Position numbers and translations under genes: made by a program. From Ectobacillus ponti (GTDB taxonomy: Bacteria > Bacillota > Bacilli > Bacillales > Bacillaceae_G): a DNA stretch of 64,000 bases. The stretch is from NCBI RefSeq assembly GCF_024294785.1, contig NZ_JANCLT010000001.1, forward strand, positions 124,001-188,000, read 5' to 3'. Below, piece after piece: positions 25,171 through 35,510 of the stretch (position 1 is its first letter; each line of letters starts with the position of its first letter). The notes beneath the pieces were generated by a model, which saw nothing but the letters and a program-made list of their open reading frames with translations, ran no database searches and had not been told where the DNA came from.

Positions 25171-25941
25171 TTATGGGAATTGCTGCAGGACAAACTCCTG
25201 CTGCTTCGGCGCCTGCTTTCCGTCCTTGCTGCCCACCTGCAGCACAAACAGCAGCGTTCCGTTTTGTGGAAGCTTCGCCTTTGAAAGGTTAATCTCCACC
25301 CTCCATGCTTTAGACACATCGATCCGTGTTGCAGGAACAAGCTCATTGTGGCCGTCCTCAACCGTATACATGGTCTGCCCCGCTTCCGGCATAGCCGGCC
25401 CTGACACCATGTACACCCCATCCTTCCCCTGCACGGTAATGGGGGCGGAAGGAGCCGTGCCGCCTTTGAACTCGGCGGTCGCGGTGAACTTGCTCTGGTC
25501 CGCTTGTTTTCCGTTTACCTGAAGCGGCAGCAGGCCTGCGCTCACCTGATAGGCTTCCCCCTCCGCAATGGCGCCGTAATTCCAGACGGCCCGCCACTCC
25601 TTTTGTTCCCCCGGCTCCAGCTGCACTGTCGTCTGCTGCTGCGTAAACATTTTTCCTTTCGAATAGCGGTACAGCTCCTTGCTCTTGGCGTCCTCCACGA
25701 TAAACTCTGCCTGCTGCGCAGTCGGGAACGTAAGAATCAGCTTCTTCTCCCCTTGGTTTTCCAGCAAAAGAACAAATGTCGCCTGCCCCTTTTCCATTTT
25801 TGTCTGCACAGACAACTGATAGTCCTGTTTCTCCTGCCGCACCGCCGGTTCTTCCTTGCTTGGCGCGGTTTCTCCCATTTGTCTTCCGCAGCCGATTAAG
25901 GCCAGCAGAATGACAGCAAGGTACAGTATAGTTCGATACAT
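25171..25941 (-). CDS. Lipoprotein with BsuPI (intracellular proteinase inhibitor) domain
   Basis: A 256-residue lipoprotein with lipobox ALIGC near residue 20. Residues about 45-150 match the BsuPI domain (LTFPTAQQAEFIVEDAKSK and QLEPGEQKEWRAVWNY). The C-terminal ~80 residues form another beta-rich domain that could be Gmad2/Ig-like, but I am not sure. BsuPI itself inhibits intracellular serine protease; the membrane-anchored form here would act outside the cytoplasm, possibly on protease or spore-coat processing. GGAG lies 8 nt before ATG 25941. Confidence 0.75.
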   Translation of the reverse strand: MYRTILYLAVILLALIGCGRQMGETAPSKEEPAVRQEKQDYQLSVQTKMEKGQATFVLLLENQGEKKLILTFPTAQQAEFIVEDAKSKELYRYSKGKMFTQQQTTVQLEPGEQKEWRAVWNYGAIAEGEAYQVSAGLLPLQVNGKQADQSKFTATAEFKGGTAPSAPITVQGKDGVYMVSGPAMPEAGQTMYTVEDGHNELVPATRIDVSKAWRVEINLSKAKLPQNGTLLFVLQVGSKDGKQAPKQQEFVLQQFP

Positions 25942-26102
25942 ACACACCACTCCATCCAGTTTTTCCTCTGCTTATCATATCAGAAACTGCCCTCCATGCA
26001 AGCCGGCCATATCAGCCCCTATACATGGAAAACTCACGCTATCTTGTATAAAACATGTACCTTCCACCAAAAGATAAAAGAAAAGTATAAGGAGTTGAAA
26101 CT

Positions 26103-26270
26103 ATGGCACTTCCAGCTCATACACGTATTCTGCTGTTATTTTTCCTATTTTTGTTTGCGGTTTTTTTGCTGAGCACAGCCATTCACTCCCAGCGGTTTTC
26201 AACGCAGTCCCGCAGCTTTGACCACCTGCAGGAGCCGGTAATGGAAAAAGAGCTGGAGCCACATTCGTAG
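26103..26270 (+). CDS. Small membrane protein, 55 residues
   Basis: ATG 26103 follows AAGGAGTTGAAACT. The product is a short N terminus, one long hydrophobic helix (about residues 9-27), then a charged tail ending EKELEPHS. I do not recognise a family. A CTGGAGC/GCTCCAG hairpin follows the stop codon. The good SD and monocistronic layout support it as a real gene. Confidence 0.6.
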   Translation: MALPAHTRILLLFFLFLFAVFLLSTAIHSQRFSTQSRSFDHLQEPVMEKELEPHS

Positions 26271-26283
26271 CTCCAGCCCCCTC

Positions 26284-26475
26284 TTACTTATCAAACACCC
26301 CAAGCATTTCCTCGCGCATGCCAAAGCTGACAACGCCAATACCCGCGTACATACAGAGCAATACAAACGGATTTACGGATTGATACCAGCTGTTATCAAT
26401 GATGAGATAGGCTGTTACAGCAGCCACCAGCACAAAGGCTGCTATGTATAAATAAAAGCTTACCTTCTGGCCCAT
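26284..26475 (-). CDS. Small membrane protein, 63 residues
   Basis: ATG 26475 follows GGAGGGGAAGG. The protein starts MGQKVSFYLYIAAFV and has two hydrophobic helices (about 6-25 and 37-53) separated by a short loop, ending in MREEMLGVFDK. Resembles small YtpI- or DUF-type Bacillus membrane proteins, but I cannot name the family. Convergent with the preceding 55-residue gene. Confidence 0.65.
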   Translation of the reverse strand: MGQKVSFYLYIAAFVLVAAVTAYLIIDNSWYQSVNPFVLLCMYAGIGVVSFGMREEMLGVFDK

Positions 26476-26729
26476 GACCTTCCCTCCCCTCCAGCAAGGC
26501 CGGCCCAAGTTCTCCGGCTGTGCGGGCAGACTCCCATCTGCCTGTTCTATATTTAGTGTAAATGATGCAATTCCACTTTCACAATAGCATGGCAAGAAAT
26601 ATATACAAGTTTTCTGGTTCTGTCAACGGCAGACACATGTTCGTCTGCTGCGGCCGGCCTGGCACGCTCCATATTCCTTGTATCCCGATAGCCAAAAAAG
26701 CGGCCCTGCTCCACGGAGAAACAACAAAA

Positions 26730-26757
26730 CAAAAAAGAGAGGGATCGCTCCCTCTCA
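26730..26757 (-). terminator. Terminator of the gcvT-gcvPA-gcvPB operon
   Basis: Minus-strand stem GAGAGGGA/TCCCTCTC followed by TTTTTTGTTTTG, 36 nt after the gcvPB stop codon. Confidence 0.9.
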
Positions 26758-26792
26758 CATGGTTCAGAACTAGGCGCAAAAGCTGATAAAGC

Positions 26793-28253
26793 TTATGCTT
26801 TTTGGTAACGGAGGACCGGCTTGCGGGCAGCCAATGTTTCATCCAAGCGCTTCACGACTGTTGTATGCGGCGCCTCCTGGACGATTTCCGGATTTTCCTC
26901 CGCTTCCTTCGCGATGCGGATCATGATTTCGATGAAATCGTCCAGCGTTTCCTTGGACTCTGTTTCCGTCGGCTCGATCATAATGCACTCCTCCACGTTC
27001 AATGGGAAGTAAATGGTCGGCGGATGGTAACCAAAGTCCAATAGACGCTTGGCAATGTCCAATGTGCGGACACCAAGCTTTTTCTGCCGGCGGCCGGACA
27101 GGACAAACTCATGCTTGCAATGTCTGTCAAATGGCAGGTCATAGTATGGCGCCAGTCTTCTCATCATGTAGTTTGCATTCAGCACAGCGTATTCTGTTAC
27201 ATCACGCAGCCCCTCTGGGCCCATCGAGCGGATGTATGTGTACGCACGGACATTGATGCCGAAGTTGCCGTAATACGGCTTCACGCGGCCGATTGCCTGC
27301 GGACGGTCATAGTTCAGGCGGTAGCCTTCCTCTGTCTTCTCGATGATCGGCTTTGGCAGAAACGGAATAAGGTCTGCTTTTACGCCAACAGGGCCGGAGC
27401 CCGGTCCGCCGCCGCCATGCGGGCCTGTGAATGTTTTGTGCAGGTTCAAGTGCACCACGTCAAAGCCCATGTCGCCAGGGCGCGCCTTGCTCAATACAGC
27501 ATTCAGGTTGGCGCCGTCATAGTACAGCTTGCCGCCTGCCTCATGGACAATAGCCGCCATTTCCAGAATCTGCTCTTCGAACAGGCCCAATGTGTTTGGA
27601 TTCGTCAGCATCAGTGCCGCTGTGTCAGATCCCACCACACTGCGCAAATCCTCCAGATCCACCAGACCGTTTTCGTCAGATTTCACCGTAATGGTTTCAA
27701 AGCCGGCTACAGTTGCAGACGCCGGGTTTGTTCCGTGGGCGGAGTCAGGCACAACCACCTTCGTGCGGTTGAAGTCTCCATTTGCTTCGTGATACGCGCG
27801 AATCAGCATCAGGCCTGTCCATTCCCCATGCGCACCGGCTGCCGGCTGCAGCGTCACCGTATCCATGCCGGTGATTTCTGTCAGGTGCTCCTGCAGGTCG
27901 TAGAGCAGCTCCAGTGCGCCCTGCACCGTGCTTTCCTCCTGCAGCGGATGAATATAGGAGAAGCCAGGGAAACGTGCCACGTTCTCGTTGATCTTCGGAT
28001 TGTATTTCATTGTGCAAGATCCCAGCGGATAGAAGCCGGAATCCACACCGTGGTTGCGGCGGGACAGTGCTGTATAGTGGCGCATGATATCCAGCTCGGA
28101 CACCTCCGGAAGCTCCGCTGCCTCCTGGCGGATATATGCGCTGTCAAACAGGTCCTCCAGCACTGCCTCTTCCACGTCCAGCGCCGGCAGACTGTAGCCG
28201 ACGCGGCCCGGCTTGCTTACTTCAAAAATGAGTGATTGATCGTGCTTTGTCAT
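26793..28253 (-). CDS. gcvPB: Glycine dehydrogenase (aminomethyl-transferring) subunit 2
   Basis: PLP-binding half of the P protein of the glycine cleavage system, which decarboxylates glycine and passes the aminomethyl group to lipoyl-GcvH. At 486 residues it matches the split-type subunit. The PLP lysine lies in [20 protein letters not shown], next to the Gly-rich loop, and [12 protein letters not shown] is conserved. The start overlaps gcvPA by 4 nt (ATGA), so the two subunits are translationally coupled. Confidence 0.97.
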   Translation of the reverse strand: MTKHDQSLIFEVSKPGRVGYSLPALDVEEAVLEDLFDSAYIRQEAAELPEVSELDIMRHYTALSRRNHGVDSGFYPLGSCTMKYNPKINENVARFPGFSYIHPLQEESTVQGALELLYDLQEHLTEITGMDTVTLQPAAGAHGEWTGLMLIRAYHEANGDFNRTKVVVPDSAHGTNPASATVAGFETITVKSDENGLVDLEDLRSVVGSDTAALMLTNPNTLGLFEEQILEMAAIVHEAGGKLYYDGANLNAVLSKARPGDMGFDVVHLNLHKTFTGPHGGGGPGSGPVGVKADLIPFLPKPIIEKTEEGYRLNYDRPQAIGRVKPYYGNFGINVRAYTYIRSMGPEGLRDVTEYAVLNANYMMRRLAPYYDLPFDRHCKHEFVLSGRRQKKLGVRTLDIAKRLLDFGYHPPTIYFPLNVEECIMIEPTETESKETLDDFIEIMIRIAKEAEENPEIVQEAPHTTVVKRLDETLAARKPVLRYQKA

Positions 28254-29593
28254 CGGATGTCCCCCATTTCCTTCACCAGTGTGTCGATTTCCTCTTTCGT
28301 CCGCAGCTCCGTCACGGCAAGCAGCATATGGTTTGCCAGCTCCGGATAGTACAGACCGAGGTCATAGCCGCCGATGATGCCTTTTTGCAGCAGCGCCGCA
28401 TTCACTTCCTTCACGGATTTACCGCAGTCCACGACGAATTCATTGAAGAATGGGCCGGCAAAGGCGACAGGGAAGCCATTTGCTTCAAGCTGCTTTTTCG
28501 CATACTGTGCTTTGGAAATGTTCTGCACTGCGATTTCCCGCGCGCCCTGCTTGCCAAGCGCAGTCATGGCCACAGAAGCAGCCAATGCATTCAAGGCCTG
28601 GTTGGAGCAGATATTGGATGTTGCCTTATCGCGGCGAATATGCTGTTCGCGCGCCTGCAGCGTCAGTACAAAGCCGCGCTTGCCGTCTGTATCGACGGTC
28701 TGTCCGACAAGTCGGCCCGGAATTTTGCGCATGAATGCTTTAGACGTTGCGAAATAGCCGCAGTGCGGGCCGCCGAATTGTGCCGGAATGCCAAACGGCT
28801 GGGCATCGCCGGCTGTAATATCGGCTCCGAACTTGCCTGGAGGCGTCAAAGCGCCCAGCGCCAGCGGATTGGAGGATACAATGAACAGGCCCTTATGCTG
28901 GTGGGCAATTTTCTCGATGTCTGCCAATCTTTCAACCTGGCCGAAGAAGTTTGGATACTGCACAACGACGCAGGCTACATCCGCACCCATTTCAGCTTCT
29001 AAGGCAGCCAGGTCTGTCACGCCTTCCTTGTGTGGAATTTCCACAACCTCGAGACGCTGTCCCTTCGCGTATGTCTGCAGCACATCACGTGTTTCCGGAT
29101 GGACGGCTTTGGACACCAGAATTTTACGGTTGCGCGTATGGCCCGCCGCGAGCATTGCCGCTTCTGCAATAGCCGTTCCTCCGTCATACATGGAAGAGTT
29201 TGCCACATCCATGCCGGTCAGCTCACAAATCATCGTTTGGAACTCGAAAATGGCTTGCAGTTCGCCCTGGGAAATTTCCGGCTGGTAAGGCGTGTAAGCC
29301 GTGTAGAATTCGGAACGGGAAATGACATGGTCCACGATGACCGGCACATAATGGTCATATACACCGGCGCCGAGGAAGGACGCATATTCTTTTGTGTTGG
29401 CATTCTTGCTTGCCATCTGAGACAATTCCTTCAACAGCTCCGGTTCGGACTTCGCCGGCTTAATGTTGTAGGTTCCCTGAAAACGAACCTGCTCTGGAAT
29501 ATCAGAAAACAGTTCATCAATGGTCTCAACGCCGATGGCGCCGAGCATTTCCTGCTTGTCTTCTTCAGTCATTGGAAGATAACGATGCAACAT
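28250..29593 (-). CDS. gcvPA: Glycine dehydrogenase (aminomethyl-transferring) subunit 1
   Basis: Partner subunit of GcvPB in the two-chain P protein; 447 residues. N-terminal [17 protein letters not shown] and the [23 protein letters not shown] and SMYDGGTA motifs are typical. It begins 17 nt after the gcvT stop, in the order gcvT-gcvPA-gcvPB. Confidence 0.97.
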   Translation of the reverse strand: MLHRYLPMTEEDKQEMLGAIGVETIDELFSDIPEQVRFQGTYNIKPAKSEPELLKELSQMASKNANTKEYASFLGAGVYDHYVPVIVDHVISRSEFYTAYTPYQPEISQGELQAIFEFQTMICELTGMDVANSSMYDGGTAIAEAAMLAAGHTRNRKILVSKAVHPETRDVLQTYAKGQRLEVVEIPHKEGVTDLAALEAEMGADVACVVVQYPNFFGQVERLADIEKIAHQHKGLFIVSSNPLALGALTPPGKFGADITAGDAQPFGIPAQFGGPHCGYFATSKAFMRKIPGRLVGQTVDTDGKRGFVLTLQAREQHIRRDKATSNICSNQALNALAASVAMTALGKQGAREIAVQNISKAQYAKKQLEANGFPVAFAGPFFNEFVVDCGKSVKEVNAALLQKGIIGGYDLGLYYPELANHMLLAVTELRTKEEIDTLVKEMGDIR

Positions 29594-29610
29594 AGTGTAA
29601 GCCCCTCTCT

Positions 29611-30696
29611 TTACTTCGCGCGTTTGTAAAACGGTGTTGGAATCACAACGGCCTTTACCCGCTTGCCGCGGATGAGCACATCCACTTCCGTGCCGGGAGC
29701 AGCATATGCCTGGTCCACAAGCGCCAGCCCGATGTTCTTCTTCAGTGTCGGGGATTGCGTGCCGCTGGTGACCTCGCCAATTTGTTCTTCACCGGCAAAC
29801 ACCTCGTAATGCGTGCGCGGAATGCCCCGTTCAATCATTTCAATGCCGACCAGCTTGCGCGGTGCCCCATGTTCCTTTTGGCCCTGCAGCACTGCTTTGC
29901 CGATAAAGTCCTCTTTGTTCACCTTCACAGCGAAGCCGATGCCCGCCTCAATCGGTGTGATGCCCTTTGTCAGCTCCTGGCCGTACAACGGCAGGGCCGC
30001 TTCAAAGCGGAGGGTGTCGCGTGCCCCGAGACCGCATGGCTTTGCGCCGGCTTCTGTCAGCAAGTGCCACAGCTTCACGGCATCTTCGCTTTGGCAGTAT
30101 ATTTCAAATCCGTCCTCTCCCGTATAGCCTGTCCGGGATACAAGGACGGAAACACCTTGTATGTTTACATTCTCCTGAAACTTGAAAAATTTAATCTCAT
30201 GAAGAGGAGTGTCCGTCAGCGTCTGCAGAACAGCCTCTGCCTTAGGTCCTTGCACAGCAAGCTGCGCCATCTGGTCAGATACGTTCACAACCTGCACATC
30301 ACCTGCGGCATGAGCCAGCAGCCACTCATAATCCTTTTGGATGTTGGATGCATTCACAACGAGCAAATAGTCATGTTCACCTTTTTTATATACAAGCAAA
30401 TCATCGACTGTACCGCCGTCCTCGTAGCACATGGCTGTATATTGGGCGCCGCCGTCCTTCAGCATTGCTGCATCATTGGTCATCACGCGCTGCAAAAAGG
30501 CAAGGCTGCCGCTGCCTGATACCTCGATTTCCCCCATATGTGACACATCAAACAAGCCTGCCGCTGTCCGTACAGCCTCATGCTCTTCCTTAATGCTGGT
30601 GAATTGCACAGGCAAATCCCAGCCGCCGAAATCGATTGTCTTGGCGCCGTATGCTGCATACACTTCATATAGCGGTGTGCGATGCAATGTCATCAT
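29611..30696 (-). CDS. gcvT: Aminomethyltransferase (glycine cleavage T protein)
   Basis: Transfers the methylene group from aminomethyl-GcvH to tetrahydrofolate, releasing ammonia. With ATG 30696 (361 aa) the start follows GAGGGGAGAG. The frame continues upstream to 30915, but that extension has no family match. Typical motifs are [17 protein letters not shown], the folate-site [14 protein letters not shown] and [10 protein letters not shown]. No glycine riboswitch is visible upstream, unlike B. subtilis. Confidence 0.96.
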   Translation of the reverse strand: MMTLHRTPLYEVYAAYGAKTIDFGGWDLPVQFTSIKEEHEAVRTAAGLFDVSHMGEIEVSGSGSLAFLQRVMTNDAAMLKDGGAQYTAMCYEDGGTVDDLLVYKKGEHDYLLVVNASNIQKDYEWLLAHAAGDVQVVNVSDQMAQLAVQGPKAEAVLQTLTDTPLHEIKFFKFQENVNIQGVSVLVSRTGYTGEDGFEIYCQSEDAVKLWHLLTEAGAKPCGLGARDTLRFEAALPLYGQELTKGITPIEAGIGFAVKVNKEDFIGKAVLQGQKEHGAPRKLVGIEMIERGIPRTHYEVFAGEEQIGEVTSGTQSPTLKKNIGLALVDQAYAAPGTEVDVLIRGKRVKAVVIPTPFYKRAK

Positions 30697-30997
30697 AAAC
30701 TCTCCCCTCTTGCTGTATGTAGAGAAAACCGGACCGCGGGAGCACACGCTCCGCAGCACCATTTCTCCTGGTACAAGAAACCGCAACTTACCGTAAGAAG
30801 ATGGGAAGCTTCCTGGGCTTTTATCCGGAATCTCCTTATCTTTTTTTGTGAAAGCGTACATCAAACAGGCTATTTCCGGACAAAATACGAAAGATTCCAT
30901 ATCCTTTACAACCAATATCCTAACATTTTTGAAATGTTTTCAGCAATATTCTCGCTTAAAAAATAATTTCGAATTTACTGAAGGTGGGATACGGCAC
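30697..30997. promoter_or_regulatory. Divergent gcvT-yqhH intergenic region
   Basis: About 300 bp. On the minus strand a strong hairpin (GCGGAGC-GTGT-GCTCCCGC, around 30734-30753) lies in the gcvT leader, with only a weak T-rich tail. A second arm pair, TTTCTT...GGAGAAA, lies just before it. The double-aptamer glycine riboswitch signature of B. subtilis gcvT is not seen. I could not place confident promoters in either direction. Confidence 0.5.
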
Positions 30998-32680
30998 ATG
31001 AATGTCGATATAATGGTGGACCGTTCGTGGCAGGAGGAATTTCTGCAAAAGGCAGAGGGCGACGGCCCTTGGTCCAACTGGGAATTATACAATCTCGCAT
31101 ACGAAACGGAAAAGCAGCTGCTCATTCCCTCATTTGAAGGGCTGCAGGCCCCCGGGCACCTACCCCATCTCACCCCTCTGCCGCATCAGCTGGAGGTTGC
31201 CAAAACAGTCATTGAAGAAATGAACGGCAAGGCCATTCTGGCTGATGAGGTGGGTCTTGGCAAAACAATTGAAGCCGGGCTGATTCTAAAAGAATATATG
31301 ATTCGCGGACTTGTGAAGAAGGTGCTGATCCTCGTCCCTGCCTCCCTTGTGTCACAATGGGCCTACGAACTGAATACAAAGTTCTACATCCCGGCTGTCG
31401 CCCAGCGCAAAAGCTATTCCTGGGAGCAGGCGGAAGTGATAGTCTCTTCCATTGACACAGCCAAGCGGGCGCCGCACCGGGACATTGTCCTGAATCTTGA
31501 GTACGACCTCATCATCATTGACGAGGCGCACAAGCTGAAGAATAATAAGACAAAAAACTACGAGTTTGCCCAACTACTAAAAAAGAAGTTCTGTCTCTTG
31601 CTGACGGCCACTCCAATTCAAAACCGGATTGACGAGATTTTCAATCTTGTATCCCTGCTCAAGCCGGGGCACCTCGGAAATCAATCCAATTTCGAAGAGT
31701 ACTACGCCTCGGGCAACCGGACGCTGGAAACAGATCAGCATTTAAAGGAATTAATCAACAAGGTCATGGTCCGCAACCGCCGCCATGACACAGGCATTGA
31801 ATGGCCCAAACGGCATGTGCACACCATTTTTGTGGATTTTAACGAACAGGAGCGCGCTCTGTATGATGCCATCAGCGGCTGGCGGTCAGAGAACGCCTTT
31901 ACCTCAGCTTTCTCATCGCTCACTCTGAAACGGGAGGCCTGCAGCAGCCGGGAGTCTGTCTACTTCTCCCTGAAAAAGTTTGTGGAAAAGCGGCAGAAGG
32001 AAAATCCGGATTACACAGTAGAGCCCTACATCCATACCCTGATGGAGAAAATCAACCAAATTCCCTCCAACTCCAAGGCCCAAAAAATATTGGAGATTAT
32101 AAAGGAGCTTGACGATAAGGTCGTCATTTTCACAGAGTACCGGGCCACCCAGATGTATTTGCAGTGGTTCTTAAAGCAGCACGGCATTTCCTCCGTGCCA
32201 TTCCGCGGCGGCTTTAAGCGCGGCAAGAAGGACTGGATGAAGGAATTGTTCCAAAATCATGCCCAGGTGCTGATTGCAACAGAAGCCGGCGGCGAGGGCA
32301 TCAATCTGCAGTTCTGCAACTATATGATCAACTACGATCTGCCCTGGAATCCGATGCGCCTTGAACAACGCATTGGTCGAATTCACCGTCTCGGCCAGAA
32401 GAATGATGTCCATATTTACAACATGGCAACAAAAGACACGGTGGAGGAGCATATCCTGAAGCTTCTGTACGAAAAAATTGAACTGTTTGAGCGGGTGGTC
32501 GGCGAACTGGATGATATTCTGACCCGGATTGATATGAAGAATATTGAAGATCATATTCAGGACATCTTCCTGCACTCCAAAACAGAGGGGGAAATCCGGA
32601 TTAAGATGGAGAACCTGACATCGGTCATTGAATTTGCGCGCCGCAGTGAGACGGAGGTGGACCGCTATGCAGCAACATGA
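30998..32680 (+). CDS. yqhH: SNF2-family DNA/RNA helicase YqhH
   Basis: Superfamily 2 RapA/SNF2-type ATPase of 560 residues. Motif I is ADEVGLGKTIEAG (about 80-92), motif II is IIDEAHKLKN, motif III LLTATPIQN, and motif VI EQRIGRIHRLGQ. The start follows AAGGTGGG; in B. subtilis the protein has nearly the same length (557). RapA-like proteins recycle RNA polymerase, but the role of YqhH is not established. Followed by yqhG, which overlaps its 3' end. Confidence 0.93.
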   Translation: MNVDIMVDRSWQEEFLQKAEGDGPWSNWELYNLAYETEKQLLIPSFEGLQAPGHLPHLTPLPHQLEVAKTVIEEMNGKAILADEVGLGKTIEAGLILKEYMIRGLVKKVLILVPASLVSQWAYELNTKFYIPAVAQRKSYSWEQAEVIVSSIDTAKRAPHRDIVLNLEYDLIIIDEAHKLKNNKTKNYEFAQLLKKKFCLLLTATPIQNRIDEIFNLVSLLKPGHLGNQSNFEEYYASGNRTLETDQHLKELINKVMVRNRRHDTGIEWPKRHVHTIFVDFNEQERALYDAISGWRSENAFTSAFSSLTLKREACSSRESVYFSLKKFVEKRQKENPDYTVEPYIHTLMEKINQIPSNSKAQKILEIIKELDDKVVIFTEYRATQMYLQWFLKQHGISSVPFRGGFKRGKKDWMKELFQNHAQVLIATEAGGEGINLQFCNYMINYDLPWNPMRLEQRIGRIHRLGQKNDVHIYNMATKDTVEEHILKLLYEKIELFERVVGELDDILTRIDMKNIEDHIQDIFLHSKTEGEIRIKMENLTSVIEFARRSETEVDRYAAT

Positions 32681-33467
32681 AATCCATGATTATATGCATC
32701 GCTTTTTTCTGGCCAATCAATGCGAGATTCTGGAGAATCGCGACTATCACCTGCATGTGCAGCTGACCATTGAAATGGACAAGCTGCTGATGAACCGCCC
32801 GTTCTATTGGCACTACCTGGAGAAGACCGGCGGCGTTCCAAATCCGGCCTCTCTCTCACTCATTACCGACCAAAACAAAGCACCGGAGGATGTAAAGGGG
32901 GAAGTCATCCACTACGGCTCCCCGCGCCTTCGGCAAATTTTTCACGCGACAAAGGAGCTCGGCGCTTATATCCGCCTGTACGAAGAAGTGCAGGCGGAGG
33001 GCCCGCACGGCATCCCGCTCCATCCATGGCTCGGGGTGAATATGAAGGTGTCCTATCAGTGTGACCGAAAAAAGGACATGATGTATTCGCTCGGGCTGCA
33101 CCTTATCAGCGGCGCAATTGTGTCCGGCTTTCATGAAACGCTGCAAAGCATCCCGCTGACGCCGAAAATACCGGACCTGTGCTTTACCTTGACCCCGATG
33201 ATCCGGCCGCAAAGCGGGCTGATCCGGATTGAAGAAACCGTAAAATCCCTCATTATGAAGGAAGACCATACATGGGCGGATGAAGCCCGCGAACGCTGGC
33301 AGCATGACTTGGATTTGCTCAATCAGTTCTACGAGGGAGTAGAGGAGCTGCCCGAAAGCTACGCGACCGAAAAACAGGCGCTTCAGGAGCAATATGAGCC
33401 GCGCATCCTCCTCGAAGTGGTAAACGGCGGACTGTTCTACCTGACGCCGGGACGAATTCCGCTGTGA
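32667..33467 (+). CDS. yqhG: YqhG family protein
   Basis: A 266-residue protein starting MQQHEIHDYMHRFFLANQC after GGAGGTGG. It overlaps the yqhH end by 14 nt, which suggests coupling and a joint role with the helicase. Conserved-looking motifs include MNRPFYWHYLEKTGG and HPWLGVNMKVSYQCDRKKD. Function unknown; always beside yqhH in Bacillus. Confidence 0.92.
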   Translation: MQQHEIHDYMHRFFLANQCEILENRDYHLHVQLTIEMDKLLMNRPFYWHYLEKTGGVPNPASLSLITDQNKAPEDVKGEVIHYGSPRLRQIFHATKELGAYIRLYEEVQAEGPHGIPLHPWLGVNMKVSYQCDRKKDMMYSLGLHLISGAIVSGFHETLQSIPLTPKIPDLCFTLTPMIRPQSGLIRIEETVKSLIMKEDHTWADEARERWQHDLDLLNQFYEGVEELPESYATEKQALQEQYEPRILLEVVNGGLFYLTPGRIPL

Positions 33468-33481
33468 CGCGCAAAAAAAAC

Positions 33482-33512
33482 AAGGAGCTGCCAAAGCAGC
33501 TCCCTTCTCTTA
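33482..33512 (+). terminator. Terminator of yqhHG
   Basis: GGAGCTGC-CAAA-GCAGCTCC hairpin followed by CTTCTCTT, shortly after the yqhG stop codon. Confidence 0.75.
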
Positions 33513-33662
33513 TACCTTGCCATTATACTTGCGGCCGTCATTGTGCTCTTCCTGCCGATGCTTCGTCATATGGCGCTGATGCGCCTTTGTGCGCGCACTC
33601 ACGTGATTGGCATCGTTCTCTTCGTTTTTCTTGGAACCGCCGGATCCCTCGCTCATCATCAT
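33510..33662 (-). CDS. Small hydrophilic protein, 50 residues
   Basis: ATG 33662 lies 7 nt after a perfect GGAGGTG, which supports translation. The protein is extremely polar (Ser/Gly-rich start, then KKNEEND, ARTKAHQRHMTKHRQEEHNDGRK) with five His and no hydrophobic core. Size and composition recall small acid-soluble spore or Tlp-like proteins, but I find no family signature. Convergent with yqhG. Confidence 0.6.
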   Translation of the reverse strand: MMMSEGSGGSKKNEENDANHVSARTKAHQRHMTKHRQEEHNDGRKYNGKV

Positions 33663-33715
33663 TCCTGCACCTCCTCTGCGGATGTTCCTTCGTAGCTTCC
33701 GCAAACAAGGCCAAT

Positions 33716-35437
33716 TTATGCGCTGCCGCGGTGAAACTGCTGCTGCACAAGCGTGCGGTAGAAGTCATGCTCTCGAAGCAGCTCGGCATGCGTCCCCACA
33801 CCCGTAACGGTGCCATTCTCCATGACGATAATCTGGTCGGCATCCACAACCGTGGACAGGCGATGGGCAATCACAAACGCCGTACGCCCCTGAAGCAGTG
33901 TGTCCAACGACTCCTGCACCAGGCGCTCCGATTCTGAATCCAGACTTGCCGTCGCCTCATCCAGCAGCAGAAATTGCGGGTCGCGCAGCAGTGCCCTGGC
34001 AATGGCGATGCGCTGCCTCTGGCCGCCTGACAGCGTAATGCCCCGTTCTCCGACCCATGTGTCATAGCCGTCCGGAAATTGTGAAATAAACGCATGCGCG
34101 TTGGCCAGCCGGGCCGCCTCCTGCACCTCCTCCTCTGTTACCGCCCGGTTCATGCCGTATGTAATGTTGTCGCGGACACTTCCCGTCAGCATCGGTGCAT
34201 CCTGCGGCACGTAACTAAACAGCCGGCGCCACTCCCGGAGCGGGATATGCGAAGCGGGAACATCATTCAGGCGAATCCGTCCTTCGCTTGGTTCGTAAAA
34301 GCGCTCCATCAGCGAAAACACGGTTGTCTTCCCCACTCCGCTCGGACCGACAAAGGCCGTAATCGTTCCTTGACGGGCAGCAAAGCTCACATTCCGCAGC
34401 ACAAGCTCTCCGCCGTAGCCAAAGCCTACCTCTTCAAAGACAAGCTCCCGCGGAGCTTCTATGCACTCCGTCCCCTCATGATTCTCCTCCTGCTCCGCCA
34501 AAATCTGAAACAGGCGCTCCGTTGCGCCCTTCGTTTCCTGAAAGCTCGTCACGAACCGGCTGATGGAGCCGACCGGGATAATGATTTGAAACAAATACAG
34601 CACGAATGCCACCAGCTCGCCCGAGGTAATGAGGCCTTCACTGACCCGGTACGCCCCGTAGCCGATAATGACCACCAGCACCGTAGTCATAACAGCCGTC
34701 ATCAATGGAGCCAGGATCGATTGAATTTTCGCTTTTTTCACGCCGTACTCGAACAAGGAGTCAAACTTGCCGCTGCCCCTCTCAAACTCCTCACCCTCTG
34801 TTGTCGAGGCCTTAATCAGGCGGATTTCACTCAGCATCTGTGTCAGAAATGCGGTCACATCGGACATGCGGTTTTGCTGTTCATAGGACAGCCGGTACAT
34901 TTTCCGGCCGATCGGCATCACAATCAGGAAGGTAATCGGCACTGCTGTCAGCAATACAGCTGTCATGGGCACATCGAGAGTAAACAAAATGACAACGGAG
35001 ACGATGACAGACAGGAAGCTGGTCACAACCTGCACCATTTCTGTCGACAGCAAATTCATCACCACCGTCGTGTCATTTGTCACGCGGCTGATCATTTCGC
35101 CGGAGTGGTGCCGGTCATAATAGGAAACCGGAAGCGCCAGCAGCTTCCGCCATGTCTTTGTCCGGAGCTGCCGTACAATCTGCTGCCCGACCCGGGCCAA
35201 AATGAACAGTGACAGCGCCGAAGTGACCACCTGCAGCAGCAGCAGGGCAATCAGCCCGGCCAATAAGGAGGGGCTCAGCTTCTCCGCCAAGGCATCCATG
35301 ATTTTTTTAATAAACAGCGGGATGGCCAAGGACACAGCCGTGTTGCCCATGGACAGCAGCAGGCCCAGCACGAGCTGCCCAAGCGGAGGGCTGGTCACGC
35401 GCCAAAGCCCTGAAAGGGAAAATGCTTGCTTTGTCAT
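33716..35437 (-). CDS. ABC exporter, fused membrane and ATPase domains (BmrA-like)
   Basis: A 573-residue half-transporter, probably acting as a homodimer to export drugs, lipids or peptides. An N-terminal six-helix membrane domain (about 1-310) is followed by an ATPase domain with Walker A GPSGVGKTT, signature LSGGQRQRIAIA, Walker B FLLLDEATA and the H-loop IAHRLS. Start ATG 35437 has AGAGGTG 6 nt upstream. It occupies the place of sinIR/tasA in the B. subtilis order. Confidence 0.92.
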   Translation of the reverse strand: MTKQAFSLSGLWRVTSPPLGQLVLGLLLSMGNTAVSLAIPLFIKKIMDALAEKLSPSLLAGLIALLLLQVVTSALSLFILARVGQQIVRQLRTKTWRKLLALPVSYYDRHHSGEMISRVTNDTTVVMNLLSTEMVQVVTSFLSVIVSVVILFTLDVPMTAVLLTAVPITFLIVMPIGRKMYRLSYEQQNRMSDVTAFLTQMLSEIRLIKASTTEGEEFERGSGKFDSLFEYGVKKAKIQSILAPLMTAVMTTVLVVIIGYGAYRVSEGLITSGELVAFVLYLFQIIIPVGSISRFVTSFQETKGATERLFQILAEQEENHEGTECIEAPRELVFEEVGFGYGGELVLRNVSFAARQGTITAFVGPSGVGKTTVFSLMERFYEPSEGRIRLNDVPASHIPLREWRRLFSYVPQDAPMLTGSVRDNITYGMNRAVTEEEVQEAARLANAHAFISQFPDGYDTWVGERGITLSGGQRQRIAIARALLRDPQFLLLDEATASLDSESERLVQESLDTLLQGRTAFVIAHRLSTVVDADQIIVMENGTVTGVGTHAELLREHDFYRTLVQQQFHRGSA

Positions 35438-35482
35438 CTTCATCACCTCTGTCCTCTACCATACCTCGTTTCATGGCAAAAC

Positions 35483-35508
35483 AAAAAAGGTACCGTGAAG
35501 TACCCTTT
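35483..35508 (-). terminator. Terminator of the 75-residue protein gene
   Basis: Minus-strand stem AAAGGGTAC/GTACCTTT followed by TTTT, between the small gene and the ABC transporter start, so the two are probably transcribed separately. Confidence 0.8.
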
Positions 35509-35510
35509 CG

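Noticed and set aside
30697-30915. 73-codon N-terminal extension of gcvT
   Set aside because: No similarity to GcvT, while ATG 30696 has GAGGGGAGAG and gives the family length of about 362.
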